From the NCBI GenBank assembly GCA_964058845.1, contig CAXKVR010000028.1, positions 248,001 to 312,000 of the forward strand: a stretch of DNA of 64,000 nt, in the 5' to 3' direction. How positions within the stretch are numbered: the stretch's first letter is position 1; each line of letters begins with the position of its first letter. Under the pieces are notes generated by a model. It was given only the letters and a program-made list of their open reading frames with translations. It was not told the DNA's origin and did not search any database. Below, piece after piece: positions 48,367-59,394 of the stretch. This stretch comes from Carex sylvatica. Taxonomy: Eukaryota; Streptophyta; Magnoliopsida; Poales; Cyperaceae. Made by a program: the position numbers and the translations under genes.

Positions 48367-48815
48367 CACTAGTGGAAAAACAGGAATCAGGATCGGTTAT
48401 ATACGCATATTAGTATCGGAATACAACCGATCCTGATGAAGGCGATACAGATACTACCATAATCTGAATCGGTTAAATAACCGATCTAGATAATCACCTA
48501 TCTGGATCGGTTCCTTATATAGAAACCGATCCATATAACTGAGTATCTGGATCGGTTCCTTATATAGAAACCGATCCAGATAACTGAGTATCTGGATCGG
48601 TTCTATAATAGTGAACCGATCCAGATACTCAGTTATTTGGATCGATTTCTATGTTAGGAACCGATCCAGATAACTGACTATCTGGATCGGTTCACTATTA
48701 TAGAACCGATCCTAATAGGGTTTAGGGTTTATTTTTAATTATATTTTAATTTTTTAAATTTAGATTATTACTATCTGGATCGGTTCTTAGCTTAGAAACC
48801 GATCCAGATAGTTAA
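48367..48815. repeat. CACTA left terminal and subterminal repeats
   Basis: After the terminal inverted repeat, GATCGGTT or AACCGATC occurs fourteen times by hand count. Most copies are paired as small palindromes of the form TATCTGGATCGGTTC..GAACCGATCCAGATA. In En/Spm such subterminal motifs bind the TNPA protein. The stretch 48816-49018 beyond is plain AT-rich 3' flank of the ULP1 gene. Confidence 0.9.
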
Positions 48816-49018
48816 ATTGCATCAAAAAAAAATGTTTTTATTAAATGACCAGCTTCCATATTTTGCTGGCAAAAATTCTTGCTAAATTATCACAAATCAG
48901 AAATGAAATGTCACACATCCTAAATTAACTATCACATACACATCCTAAATTAAATATCATACACATCCTAAGTTATTACAAAAAATTCATGTTAATACAA
49001 ATTAAAATTACACACATC

Positions 49019-52000
49019 CTACAACGTTGTAGTTATTCTCGGCCTAATCTCATGTAAAAAAATTTTAACCCACATTTTCCGCAAATCTCCCAAGCGTTGT
49101 ACATTATGTTTAGCGGGAATATCCTGCATTTTTAAAAAGAAGAGCATGGACAATTAATTTTGTATTTTATTATATTTGAAGCAAAAAATTATCATTACTT
49201 TTGAAAAATATATAAATGCATATATACCCTTAAGTTCGGAAAAGAATCGAGTTGTTCGCTTATTATATCTTGCATGAGCAACAGGACATAATATGCACAT
49301 TCCCAGCCGGCTGGTTGTTGTGGGCACTATATAACAAGTTTGTAAAAAATAAAATGTAAGTTAATGAGCATATATACCAATGATTTATATGTTTAGATAT
49401 TCACAAATTTTTGCATCTAGGTCCTTATAATCCTATCTCAATAGAAACTATTACCTTGCAATCGTTATAAATCGTTAAAGAAGTACCCATTTCCTTGGCG
49501 AAGGCACTGTTGAAATATGAACAAATTGAACAATCAGTACTTACGGGAGATATTTAAAACGATAATATAATAATAAAATTATTAGAATTCTAAACAAACG
49601 TAAAATTAAGAAAATCACTTACTCCTCGACCGTAGCAGTGATCATTAGCATTTTTTTGCTCTTCTTATCGGAATCATACACGTACAAGGAACAATCTCTT
49701 GGTATAAGCACGGTCAATATCCAATGATTTCTGCATATTAGGTTTGTAGCATGTCATATTCTATAATTTATATAAATTGAAAGAAATATAATAAAATTAT
49801 AATATATATATAACACTAACATCTGATGGTAAGGTATAAAAATCAATCTCTTGTCCCGATTCTCTTGGAGTGCTTTCCTCATGTATTGGAGAACACCTCC
49901 CCGGTCATCATGCAGCATGGTGGCATTTGTTCGCTGGGGGTCCATAAAACCAATCTGCTCATCGGGAAATTCCTCCTTGATGAATTTGTGCCAATGCCTA
50001 AAAAAAGAAGGCATACATGTGTTCTCAAGTTTGTGAAATTTGAATTAAAAGTACTGAATTCTGCAATTATTACGAATATTAAACTCACAGCATCCATATC
50101 TGAATGACTGGTCCAGTGAGCCACTCCCGTGGTGTAAGCAAGGCCGCATAATCATCTGCATAAACGTATATGGACTCTGCTGAACAGAAAAGATCAAGTG
50201 GGGGATCGATTTTGAATGGACTGCCATCTAGCTCTGAAAATCGATCACGCAGCTGGTTGAATGTTCGTCCCAGCTTTTCAAAATTGATATGATCAAACAC
50301 CTTGCTGTGACTCGTTGTTTTTCGATCTCCAGGAACTTGCACCTCTTCGCGTGGTTCCTGCAAAATTTCATAATAAATTGAAACAAAATCCAAAATCAAC
50401 TATAACTATATCATATAGATACAAATTAAGAAGGAATAAAACTTAATAATAATATACCTCATCTGAACCTGTCAATATCATGGACATCGGCCATGCAGTG
50501 AAACTGCCGAGGACCAATGCAAGGGTTAACTGCTCGCCATTTGGTATAGTTAAGGGGAGTTCTATGAAGTCTGCATCACGAATAGCATCCACCGTTACTC
50601 TTGCATGGTCGGGCGGCATAGGCAAACCGTGAATTGTTCCACCTTGTACAACTGGAACATGAATTGTCCCTAAGGCCACTACAAGAGTATTCCCACCTAC
50701 ATTCGCCTGGAGTCTGCAGCTTAGTTCTCCCTCCTGTACAAATACATGTATTTACTCGAATAAAATCTAAATATGTATGAAATTAAAGCATAGACCTACT
50801 GATTCAAATCTGAATTTGCATTACCTCAGTATAATCGGAAAGATTTGTAGATGGTTTGACTGACTGACAGCTGCTCTGAACGACTGTTGGGCTATACGTC
50901 TTTTCTTGTTGGCCCATGGTCTGCTGAAGCATTATTGCAAGCTCAGCCTTCATTTCTTCTTTCATTTGTTGCCGCAATCTCTGCTCCATTCCTCTTACTC
51001 TCTCCTCCACTCTTTGATCCACTCTCGTATCAAATTCTTCTTCGGATCTCGAGTAAGTAACAGTGTGTTTCCTCCTTATCGAGCTCTTACCGAATGCTGT
51101 TGTAATTGGAAGCAGACCGCCCACTCCTCTCACCCTCCCGGGATGTTCCCGATTTGGCAGAGATTTTTCCAGAACATCATCGTATCGTACGACGGCCAAC
51201 TGGCCTTGTTTAAAGGCCGCTTCTTGTTCTTCCTGAAATGACAACATAAATGTTATAGCAAAATAAATTAAAGTTGAAGTTTCAATGAATGACAATATCT
51301 AAATACTCACAATTCTGGTGATAACCGGTAAGTATGTGTCTGGATAAAAGCGTTCATTGGTCTCTTCTGAGAGCTTCTGTCTTCCTAGTTTCCACGTGAC
51401 GTTCCTATGCTCAACCGACAAATCAATAAGCTCCTCTGGTGTCAATGCAGTACCAGTTGACCCTTGGGAAGACGGATCACTAATAGCTTTCTCGTTTGCA
51501 ATCGTCTGCATAGCATCTCTGAGTCTACTCTGAAAACCCTCACCGGTATAACCTCTGGATCCTAAGAAATGCGGATACTCGTTGTGGGCCTGATTCGCTG
51601 TTCCAATCTTACTGGAATCCTACAATTTGAACAAAGAAACAATTAGTCTCAATTATAAAAAAATTTGAATTCTTAATTAATTATACATAAGGTAGGTGGT
51701 TCATAGTAACTATCATACAGCAAATTTCTCCGTCTCTCGGTACTTGCAAAATTCTTCCCAGTCTTGTTCTTCAATCTGGAGCTTACCAAAATCGGGCGTC
51801 TCACCCTTGCGCCACACTTTAGTCATTTCGGTTCGCCACTTCCGGTGACAAGTAGACATTTTCTGATAATAATATTTCTGCACCTCTTCGTTGTCGATTA
51901 TGCCCCAGTCCACCTTACAAACGAATAGAAATAAAAAATTTAGAGTTAGTTAATATCAAAAGAAATATTGTGAAATTAGCAGCAAAATTTGTTTACCTTA

Positions 52001-52245
52001 AGTATTTCCCATATTTTTTGCTTTTTCTCATCTGGAACATCTTTCCACCGTTGGAACCTTAGAGAAACATTCCTTCTTACCAATATCCCAAATTCCGTTG
52101 CAAAACTCGTCGTATCTCGAGTAACAATCGGCCTATAAAATTTGTCAAGTTCCAGCTGTTTGCCTTTCTCGTTGAACTTCTCCTTAATTTTGTTAGGCCC
52201 TCTTCTTTTCTTCTCAGCCGAGACTATGTCACCATCACCTTCCAT
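49019..52245 (-). CDS. CACTA second protein: Transposase_24 (Ptta/En/Spm) fused to ULP1 protease domain
   Basis: Eleven exons (52245-51997, 51913-51719, 51619-51311, 51232-50825, 50733-50458, 50357-50089, 49997-49821, 49730-49623, 49506-49455, 49326-49228, 49123-49019) join to 748 residues with no stop. Residues 20-235 carry Transposase_24 features: NVSLRFQRWKDVPDE, RKWRTEMTKVWRKG, and PHFLGSRGYTGEGFQSRL. A coiled coil follows near 335-365 (MEQRLRQQMKEEMKAELA). The C-terminal part is a ULP1/C48 cysteine protease domain with His630 (INHWILTV), Asp647 (YVYDSD), Gln685 and Cys691 (QQPAGWECAYYV). His-Asp spacing of 17 and Gln-Cys spacing of 6 equal those of yeast Ulp1 as known. Transposase_24 proteins take the place of TNPA, which binds subterminal motifs; the ULP1 domain might remove SUMO-like tags, which is inferred. 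A 5' leader exon is likely (donor at 52905, acceptor at 52248). Confidence 0.9.
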
Positions 52246-53190
52246 ATCTGAAGCAAGAATTAGCAATTAGGATTAATTCAATGCCAAATAAAATTTGATA
52301 ATAGTTGAGCGATACCATATAAAATTAGCAATATAATTTGGAACAATTAAATAGACATATTTGAGTAAAAAGGTTTAACAATATTTCGATTATAACTCAA
52401 TTAAGCAACTAGGGTTAACAATATTCCGAATTAGCAACTAGGGTTAACTCTATGCCAAATAAATTAAATTACCAATACTTGAGCAATACCATATAAAATT
52501 CTCACAATGCCTTGGTACCAAGTATACTTGAGTAGCTAGGGTGAACAAACAAAGTTTAACAATTTCAAATAAGCAAATAAGAGGATTGCTAACAATTTGT
52601 AATAAGCCTTGGTACTAATTTTTTTAAATAATTTGTAATAAGCAACAATTTCTAATTAGCAACAAGACATTATGAGTTTGTAATCCGAATTTCTAAAAAA
52701 CCAAATTAGCAATAATTTCTAATAAACCGAATTAGCAACAATCCCATAATCCGAACTAACAACAATTAATAATCCGAATTTTCCATAATCCGAATTTCTA
52801 AAAAACCAAATTAGCAATAATTTCTAATAAACCGAATTAGCAACAATCCCATAATCCGAATTAATAAATTGATTTTGTTAAAGGGAGAGGGAGAGGGGAC
52901 TTACCCGAGTTTGAGAAGGAGAGGGAGGCGGAGCCAACGAGCCGACGGTGGGGTGGAAGAGAGACGCACGGCGGGGTGGAATGAGCCGACAGACTAGGGT
53001 TTGAGAAGGAGAGGAAGAGAGGCGCACGGCGGAGCTAGAGGAAGGGAGGCCACGGTTTTGAAACTTGGGAAATTTTTGGCTAAGTGCTTGAGGAGAAGAG
53101 GAAGAGAGGAGAGGCCACGGTTTTGAGGAGAAGAAGAAAGGAGGCCAAGGTTTTGAAAATTTTTCAAATTTTGGCTAAGTTAAACCGGCG
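52246..53190 (-). promoter_or_regulatory. Leader and promoter region of the ULP1-type CACTA gene
   Basis: On the minus strand a leader exon appears to end at 52905 (GGTAAGT donor), and the leader intron to end at 52248 (TTGCTTCAG just before AT-ATG). The intron contains an imperfect tandem repeat of about 104 bp: CCAAATTAGCAATAATTTCT recurs near 52700 and 52808. Upstream to 53190 the DNA is GA/GC-rich (GGAGGCGGAGCC, CACGGCGGGGTGG) and repeats GAAGAGGAGGCCACGGTTTTG-like text. It is the probable promoter. Confidence 0.5.
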
Positions 53191-53997
53191 CCCTAATAGA
53201 GTATCAAGATCGGTTCTAACCTCAGAACCGATCCTGATGTGTATCTGGATCGGTTCTGGAGGTAGAAACCGATCCAGATACACATCAGGATCGGTTCTGA
53301 GGTTAGAACCGATCTTGATACTCTATTAGGGCCACCGTTTTATTTTTAAATTTAAAAACGTATCAAGATCGGTTCTAACCTCAGAACCAATCCAGATACC
53401 TATCTGGATCGGTTCTGGAGGTAGAAACCGATCCAGATGGTGTTTCCTATATTTTTCTACGGGTCCAGTGCGGATGGATGACCCGCACTGCGGATCAACC
53501 CACCCGCACTCACTGCCAGAGAAAAAGTCCGAGCCTAGTGCGGACGCACTGAGTCCAGTGCGGATGAGCCCAGCCGCATTCATGACTTGGCCAAAATTCA
53601 GAAAGTTTTAGAGAAGCAGCCGCAGTGCGGGTCATCCATCCGCAGTGTCACCCGCACCCAGAGAAATTTACATACGTTTAAAAAGGAAACTTATCCCAGT
53701 GCGGGTGAATCCACACGCAGTGCGGGTGAATCCACCCGCAGTGCGGGTCATCCATCCGCACTGGACCCGCTGAAAAATATAGGAAACACCATCTGGATCG
53801 GTTTCTACCTCCAGAACCGATCTTGATACGTTTTTAAATTTAAAAATAAAACGGTGGCCCTAATAGAGTATCAAGATCGGTTCTAACCTCAGAACCGATC
53901 CTGATGTGTATCTGGATCGGTTTCTACCTCCAGAACCGATCCAGATACACATCAGGATCGGTTCTGAGGTTAGAACCGATCTTGATACTCTATTAGG
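53191..53997. repeat. Internal nested palindrome built from the CACTA subterminal motif
   Basis: Two near-identical palindromes of about 140 bp, each bounded by CCCTAATAGAG and CTCTATTAGG (53191-53331 and 53858-53997), are the outer parts of one larger inverted repeat centred near 53600. All are dense in GATCGGTT/AACCGATC, the motif of the element ends. The middle (about 53460-53775) is a separate GC-rich palindrome with many CCCGCACT/AGTGCGGGT blocks. A further single motif pair lies near 54125-54165. The unit sits upstream of the ULP1-type gene and downstream of the transposase gene. Short open frames inside it are by-products of the repeats. Confidence 0.9.
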
Positions 53998-54507
53998 ATT
54001 ATTTATAATTTATCAGATATTTAGAATGCTATTTTTTAAAATAATTTATATGTTATGATATTATATGTATAAGTTATTATATTTTGATATATAAATTACA
54101 TACGTTAAAAAAGGAAATTTACATACGTATCTGGATCGGTTCTGGACGTAGGAACCGATCTAGATGGTGTTCTCTCCTATATGTGTGGTTTATATTTTTG
54201 TGTGTGTATACTTTTTTTAAAATTGAAAGTCAGAATGTGTATGTGTTATATTTTACCAGATGATACGTATATACTAAATAGTAACATTAAAAATTAAAAA
54301 ATTAAAAAATAAGCTAATAAATTTACATATAACATGAAAATAAATAAGTTACAAGAAACATTGAAGAATATATAACTTGCATGCATGCTTTTCATTGTCT
54401 AGTGTTTCAATGCATCCTGAAAAAAGAAAAATTTCTTAAGTCAACGATATTAAATAATAATAAATCACATTTTTTATATTTTTATATTTTGACATACCAA
54501 TAAAAAT

Positions 54508-57500
54508 TTAGGGATTATTGCCAGTGGGAACTTCAATCCATTCTCCTTCATTGTGATCGTTGCGCGTGTGACTTGTCTTGTTATCCTCACCGGTTGGTAA
54601 AGATGCCATGCCAGTGGAAAACGGTGGTATCTCATCAAAATGATCGTACGCTTCTTCGTCTTCCACATTATCAATCCCGATGATACGTCTTTTACCAGAG
54701 AGGACAACATGTCTTGAACGATCGGCCGGATCAGTAACGTAGAACACTTGCGTGGCTTGTCTTGCAAGTATAAATGGATCGTCCTTGTATCCAGCCTTAC
54801 TGAAATCCACTAGAATAAAACCATCTTCGTCGACTTTAACCCCCCTACGGTTATCGACCCATTTACACATAAATAACATAATGTTAAATTTTCTATAATC
54901 TACCTCCCAAATTTCTTCAACAAATCCGTAATATGACATTGATGCATGCGATGGTCCGGCACCTTTAGGATCTGACAAATCACTCGAAACGGCTACTAAC
55001 GTCACTCCACTGTTTTGCACGGTACTCTTTGAATCTTGATTTCTTGTGTAAAATGTGTACCCGTTGATGTCATATCCTTGGAAGGTCCTCACGACGTGGA
55101 CTGGACCAAGAGCCAACAATTTCACAGTTTCTGTAATATTTTCTCCCTCTGGAGCTTGCACGACTCTCCGTGTAAACCATCCCTCAAACTTTTTATTGTG
55201 TTCGCTGATTAACCACTTGTTGGATTTCTTAGGATTCTGTTGCCGCAAGAGAGTCATATGCTCGTCCCAAAAAGGATGAACGTCAGTGAGGTGTTGTAAA
55301 ACATGAAAATGTGCTAGTGACATCATTGTACCCTCGGGCTCGAATAATTTCGCACCGATTGTGCCTACCCCATGAAGTCGACCCTCGTGCCGAGATTTAG
55401 GGATGCCTATAGCTTTGACATCATCCATATAATTAGTACAAAACTCAATAACCTCTTCGGCAGCATAAGCTTTTACGATGCTTCCCTCAGGCCGATATCG
55501 ATTCCTGACATATGTCTTTAACAATCCCATGTATCTCTCGAACGGATACATGTACCGCAAGAAAACAGGTTCGCACATCTTAATTTCTCTAATTAGGTGA
55601 ACAATTAAATGAACCATGATATCAAAAAAAGACGGCGGAAAATACATTTCAAGATGACAAAGAGTGACAACAACCTCCTTCTGCAGAGCATCTAGCATAT
55701 CGGGATCACTTACTTTGCAACATATGGCATTAAAGAAAAAAAAAAGCTTCGTGATGGTCTGCCTAACACACTTTGGCAATATGCCCCGAATTGCAACAGG
55801 AAGAAGCTGTGTCATTAAAACATGACAGTCATGAGACTTCATTCCTGTCAATTTTAAATCTTCCAGTGAAACTAGGTTTTTAATATTCGAAGAATATCCA
55901 GATGGAACTTTGACACCATGAAGGCATTCCAATAAGCTTTTTTTCTCTGCTTTCGACAGCGTATGCATTGCAGGTTTTAGATACGTACAAAATTTCCCAT
56001 TTTCTCTTTCCTTCTCTGCTGGTTGTAGATCCGACCGTATGTTCAGGAATTGCATGTCTTTCCGAGCATTGATACCATCCTTAGTCTTACCCGGAATATT
56101 CAATAATGTTCCAACTAGGCTATCACACACATTTTTAACCACATGCATCACATCGAGACAATGTCGAACATCTAAGTGCTGCCAGTATGGTAAATCCCAG
56201 AATATTGACCTCTTCTTCCAACTAATTTTCGGTGCCCCTTTCTTTCTCACCACCTTCTTTTTAAATTTCCCAAATTGAACTTTGATATCCTTCACTCGCG
56301 AATAAACAGCTTTACCGGTCAACGGATAATTTACTCTGGTATTCTCGGTCTTTCCATTGAATTCTTTCTTTCTCTTTCAGTGTGCATGGTTGGCAGGAAG
56401 AAATCTACGATGACCCATGTACACATTTTTAGAGGAATTAGGTAGCCACACATCGACTGTATCGTCTAGGCAAACAGGGCATGCTTTCTCTCCTTTGACA
56501 CTGTAACCCGACAAATTTCCATAAGCCGGAAAATCATTAATGGTGCAGAAAATCATGGCCCGTAAAGTGAATTTCTCCTTGCTGTATGCATCAAATATCT
56601 GCACTCCGGGTTGCCATAATTCTTTTAAATCATCGATCAATGGTGCTAGATACACATCTATGTTGTTCCCGGGCTGTTTGGGTCCTGATATGAGCAAGGT
56701 CAACATGATGTATTTGCGTTTCATACATAACCAAGGCGGAAGATTATAAATGCACAATAAAACCGGCCAACTGCTGTGCTTGCTGCTCATGCTACTGTGC
56801 GGATTTATTCCATCTGCACTCAGCCCAAGCTTAAGATTTCTAGGGTCACATCCGAATTCGGGGAACTCTCTGTCAATATTTCTCCACTGAGGAGAATCAG
56901 CGGGGTGCCGTAATTTCTCGTCTTTTTTTCGGTTATCTGCATGCCAACGCACTAATTTTGCATCTTTAGCATTTGAGAACAAACGTTTCAATCTCAGTTT
57001 CACGGGGAGGTACCACAATGCTTTTGCCGGAGGCCCTTTATTCGGTTTGTAATCATCACTTTTATCGCCGGTTAACTGCTTTGGTTTGTAACGTGATGCT
57101 CCACATTTTGGACACTCGTGAAGATCTTTATACTCGGATCGATATAATATACAATCATTTGGACACGCATGTATTCTTTGAACTTCCAAATCCACTGGGC
57201 ACAATATTTTCTTCGCTTCATAAACATTTGGTGGTATCTCGTTTCCATCCGGAAGTATTTCTTTTAAAGTTTGTAATAACCCAGTAAAACTTTTATCACT
57301 CCAACCGTTAGATGCTTTAAGGTTATACAATTTTAATACACCTTTCAATTTTGAAAATTTAGAACAACCAGGGTACAATTCTTTATTAGAATCTTCGTAC
57401 AAATTCTCAAATAAACAATACTGCTTATCATTATCGAAATCATCTTCTAAATCACGTAACATTTGATCAAAATTATCACATTTATCTACCACCATATCAT

Positions 57501-57876
57501 CATTTTCTTCGGTATGGTATTCCTGATCCTCAGTACGAGCACCTATATCGGTTTCCAATCCCCGTAGATCATTCCCGTCATTTCTACCGGTATGGTATTT
57601 CTGATGCTCAGTACCAGTACCTATGTCGGTTGGCAAACTCTCACCGTGCCATAACCAACACTTATATCCTTGCTTGAATCCACGACGGATTAAATGGTTC
57701 CTCACTTGGTGCGGGTTGGAGAATTTTTGACCATTGTTACAATCACGGCAAGGACACGACATCAGTGCACTCCCCTTATTCGCCATATCTTCCGTAGCAA
57801 CTCTGATAAATTCCTCGACACCTGTCATATATTCATCAGACAGACGTGATACTTCGTACATCCAACTGCGGCCCAT
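54508..57876 (-). pseudogene. CACTA transposase TNP2/TNPD type, interrupted by one in-frame TGA
   Basis: One frame of 1123 codons runs from 57876 to 54508, with a single TGA at 56379-56377 (codon 500). The sequence around it, RRFLPANHAH-stop-KRKKEFNGK, matches the normal RRFLP-NH--FNGK passage of TNPD proteins, so this is a point nonsense change rather than an intron. The start Met directly follows a TTGCAG acceptor and opens MGRSWMYEVSRLSDEYMTGV. Domains in order: transposase-associated zinc domain (about 1-75, CPCRDC, RGFKQGYKCWLWHGE); zinc ribbon CPNDC..CPKCG near 240; Transposase_21 core with ADGINPHSSMSS and NNIDVYLAPLIDDLKELW; DUF4218 (CHLEMYFPPSFFDIMVHL, PFERYMGLLKTYVRNR); DUF4216 (CKWVDNRRGVKVDEDGF). 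This protein cuts the element ends. Unless read through or supplied in trans, the copy is inactive. Confidence 0.93.
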
Positions 57877-57978
57877 CTGCAATTATAATAAAACACAATT
57901 AATTAAGAACAAGGTTGGAGAGCTTAGTTCTGTTCACAATATGGCTTACTTGGGGCCGGGTTACCATCCTATCCCACT

Positions 57979-58166
57979 CTCTGAATACTTTGTCTCAGTA
58001 GTGGCCGCATGTTAGTCGTGTTTTAGCATTTAAGAAAATTTCGGCAGCATTTCCCCTTAGTTCCCCGAGATTCGGGAAACTAAGTGGAAATGATGCCGAA
58101 ATTTTCTTAAATGCTAAAACACGACTAACTTGTGGCCACATCCTAAATGAGACAAAGTATTCAGAG
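57979..58166. repeat. Perfect-like hairpin upstream of the CACTA transposase
   Basis: CTCTGAATACTTTGTCTCA on the left pairs with TGAGACAAAGTATTCAGAG on the right. The stem continues through GTTAGTCGTGTTTTAGCATT and AAGAAAATTTCGGCA to a loop around CCCCGAGATTCGGGAAA near 58060. Arms are about 85-90 bp with few mismatches. It lies about 100 bp upstream of the TNP2 start exon, in its leader or promoter. Confidence 0.85.
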
Positions 58167-59069
58167 AGCAGTCCCAAAACGGGGACTTTTCAAAATTAAT
58201 CCCTAATGGATTAATTTTGAACGGGTATCATGACCTAAAGGCATTAATAATGCGGTTGTGGCTCATAAGACAGTACTCTAGCTACATATCTAGCTAATAT
58301 AAATACATCTCTTACAAAAAAAAAAAATACATTAATTAATGCACAAAAATGATTAAACATGAAACTTCTAGGTTGTACTTACAACTTTTTTGGATGACGG
58401 ATCGAGTGAGATGAAAATATATCGCTGCACCAAATATCTCAATAATAGCCAATCTACAAAATTAAACCATCGATCGTTAAGAGATGTACATAACATGCAT
58501 GTTATATATCCTACAACTTGAAATGAAAAAAATGCTCATATAGCATATATATAGAAAATCTTGAAATAAGAAGAGATATTCAAACTTATAAAGAAAATCT
58601 CCACATATAAAGAATAACTCATATGTAGCTCATATATTAGCTCATATATAGCATATATGCATATATATATATGCATGTGCATCGATCCAAGTCTCCACAT
58701 ATAAAAAAAAACTTGAAATGAAAAGATGCTAGGTATTCAAACTTATAATTAAAAGCTTGTGGAACCAACAAAAGAGCTGAATCAAGGCTATAAGGTTTAG
58801 ATTTTGAGCGGGCCGGATCATAACTCACTTCTCATATATATATAGGATTTAGGGTTTAGGATTTGAACCGAATTAATTATAAAGCTAATAAATGGTGCTC
58901 TACTAGTAATAACAAACTTGAGAAAAGAGATGATCAAATGTACCTCAGAAAAGAGAGGTGAGATAGCTGAAGTAATGTAGGGCGAAATAGCTGCTGCGCT
59001 AATTAAGAGAGGCGATAGAGGAAGAGAAACGAGATTCTGACAATAATGGAACTGAATTAACTTTTCATA
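58167..59069. other. CACTA interior between hairpin and right end
   Basis: AT-rich sequence with TATATA/CATATATG runs near 58620-58680 and a GAGAGG-rich stretch near 58940-59030. This is probably the upstream promoter and leader of the transposase. Nothing else is recognised. Confidence 0.4.
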
Positions 59070-59391
59070 TGCACTATTAGGATCGGTTGTTTATTAAAAA
59101 AACCGATCCTGATACTATCAGGATCGGTTCTTTGTAAACAACCGATCCTGATAGTCGAAGTATCAGGATCAGTTGTTTATAAAAACCGATCCTGATAGTA
59201 TCAGGATCAGTTGTTTAGAAAAACCGATCCTAATACTTCAACTATCAGGATCGGTTGTTTATAAAAACCGATCCTGATATACTATTAGGATCGGTTTTGT
59301 TCAAAGAACCGATCCAGATAGATATTAGTATCGGTTGTTTCATATAACCGATCCTGATAGGCCGATCCTGATTCCTGTTTTTCCACTAATG
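59070..59391. repeat. CACTA right subterminal and terminal repeats
   Basis: GATCGGTT/AACCGATC occurs eleven times by hand count, plus variants GATCAGTT. The copies are arranged as TATCAGGATCGG..CCGATCCTGATA palindromes. The right half uses CAGGATC/GATCCTG flanks, whereas the left end mostly uses CTGGATC/GATCCAG. The terminus has CATTA instead of CACTA read inward. Confidence 0.9.
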
Positions 59392-59394
59392 ATT

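Larger units (their letters stand above)
48367..59391. mobile_element. CACTA (En/Spm-type) DNA transposon, 11.0 kb, both ends present
   Basis: The left end reads CACTAGTGGAAAAACAGG and the right end, read inward, CATTAGTGGAAAAACAGG. The match continues through AATCAGGATCGG apart from the one change in the third base. The 3-bp target duplication ATT lies at 48364-48366 and 59392-59394. Both subterminal zones are filled with GATCGGTT/AACCGATC motifs. Two transcription units lie on the minus strand: a TNP2-type transposase (54508-57876, one nonsense codon) and a spliced Transposase_24-ULP1 gene (49019-52245, open). The interior also carries a motif palindrome at 53191-53997 and a hairpin at 57979-58166. 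Superfamily, borders and strand of the genes are firm; present activity is doubtful because of the TGA and the mutated right terminus. Confidence 0.97.

Noticed and set aside
48390..48800. CRISPR-like array
   Set aside because: Regular palindromic repeats with short spacers recur, but they are the subterminal motifs of a eukaryotic CACTA element; no array architecture or cas genes are possible here.
53084..53826. Three short frames across the internal CACTA palindrome
   Set aside because: Their peptides simply repeat translations of the GATCGG and GCGGGT motifs in both directions, with no independent start context or domain.
56323..56376. Intron separating the two halves of the CACTA transposase
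   Set aside because: The intervening codons translate in the same frame into the sequence expected for this family and there is no need for splice sites; a nonsense codon is simpler.
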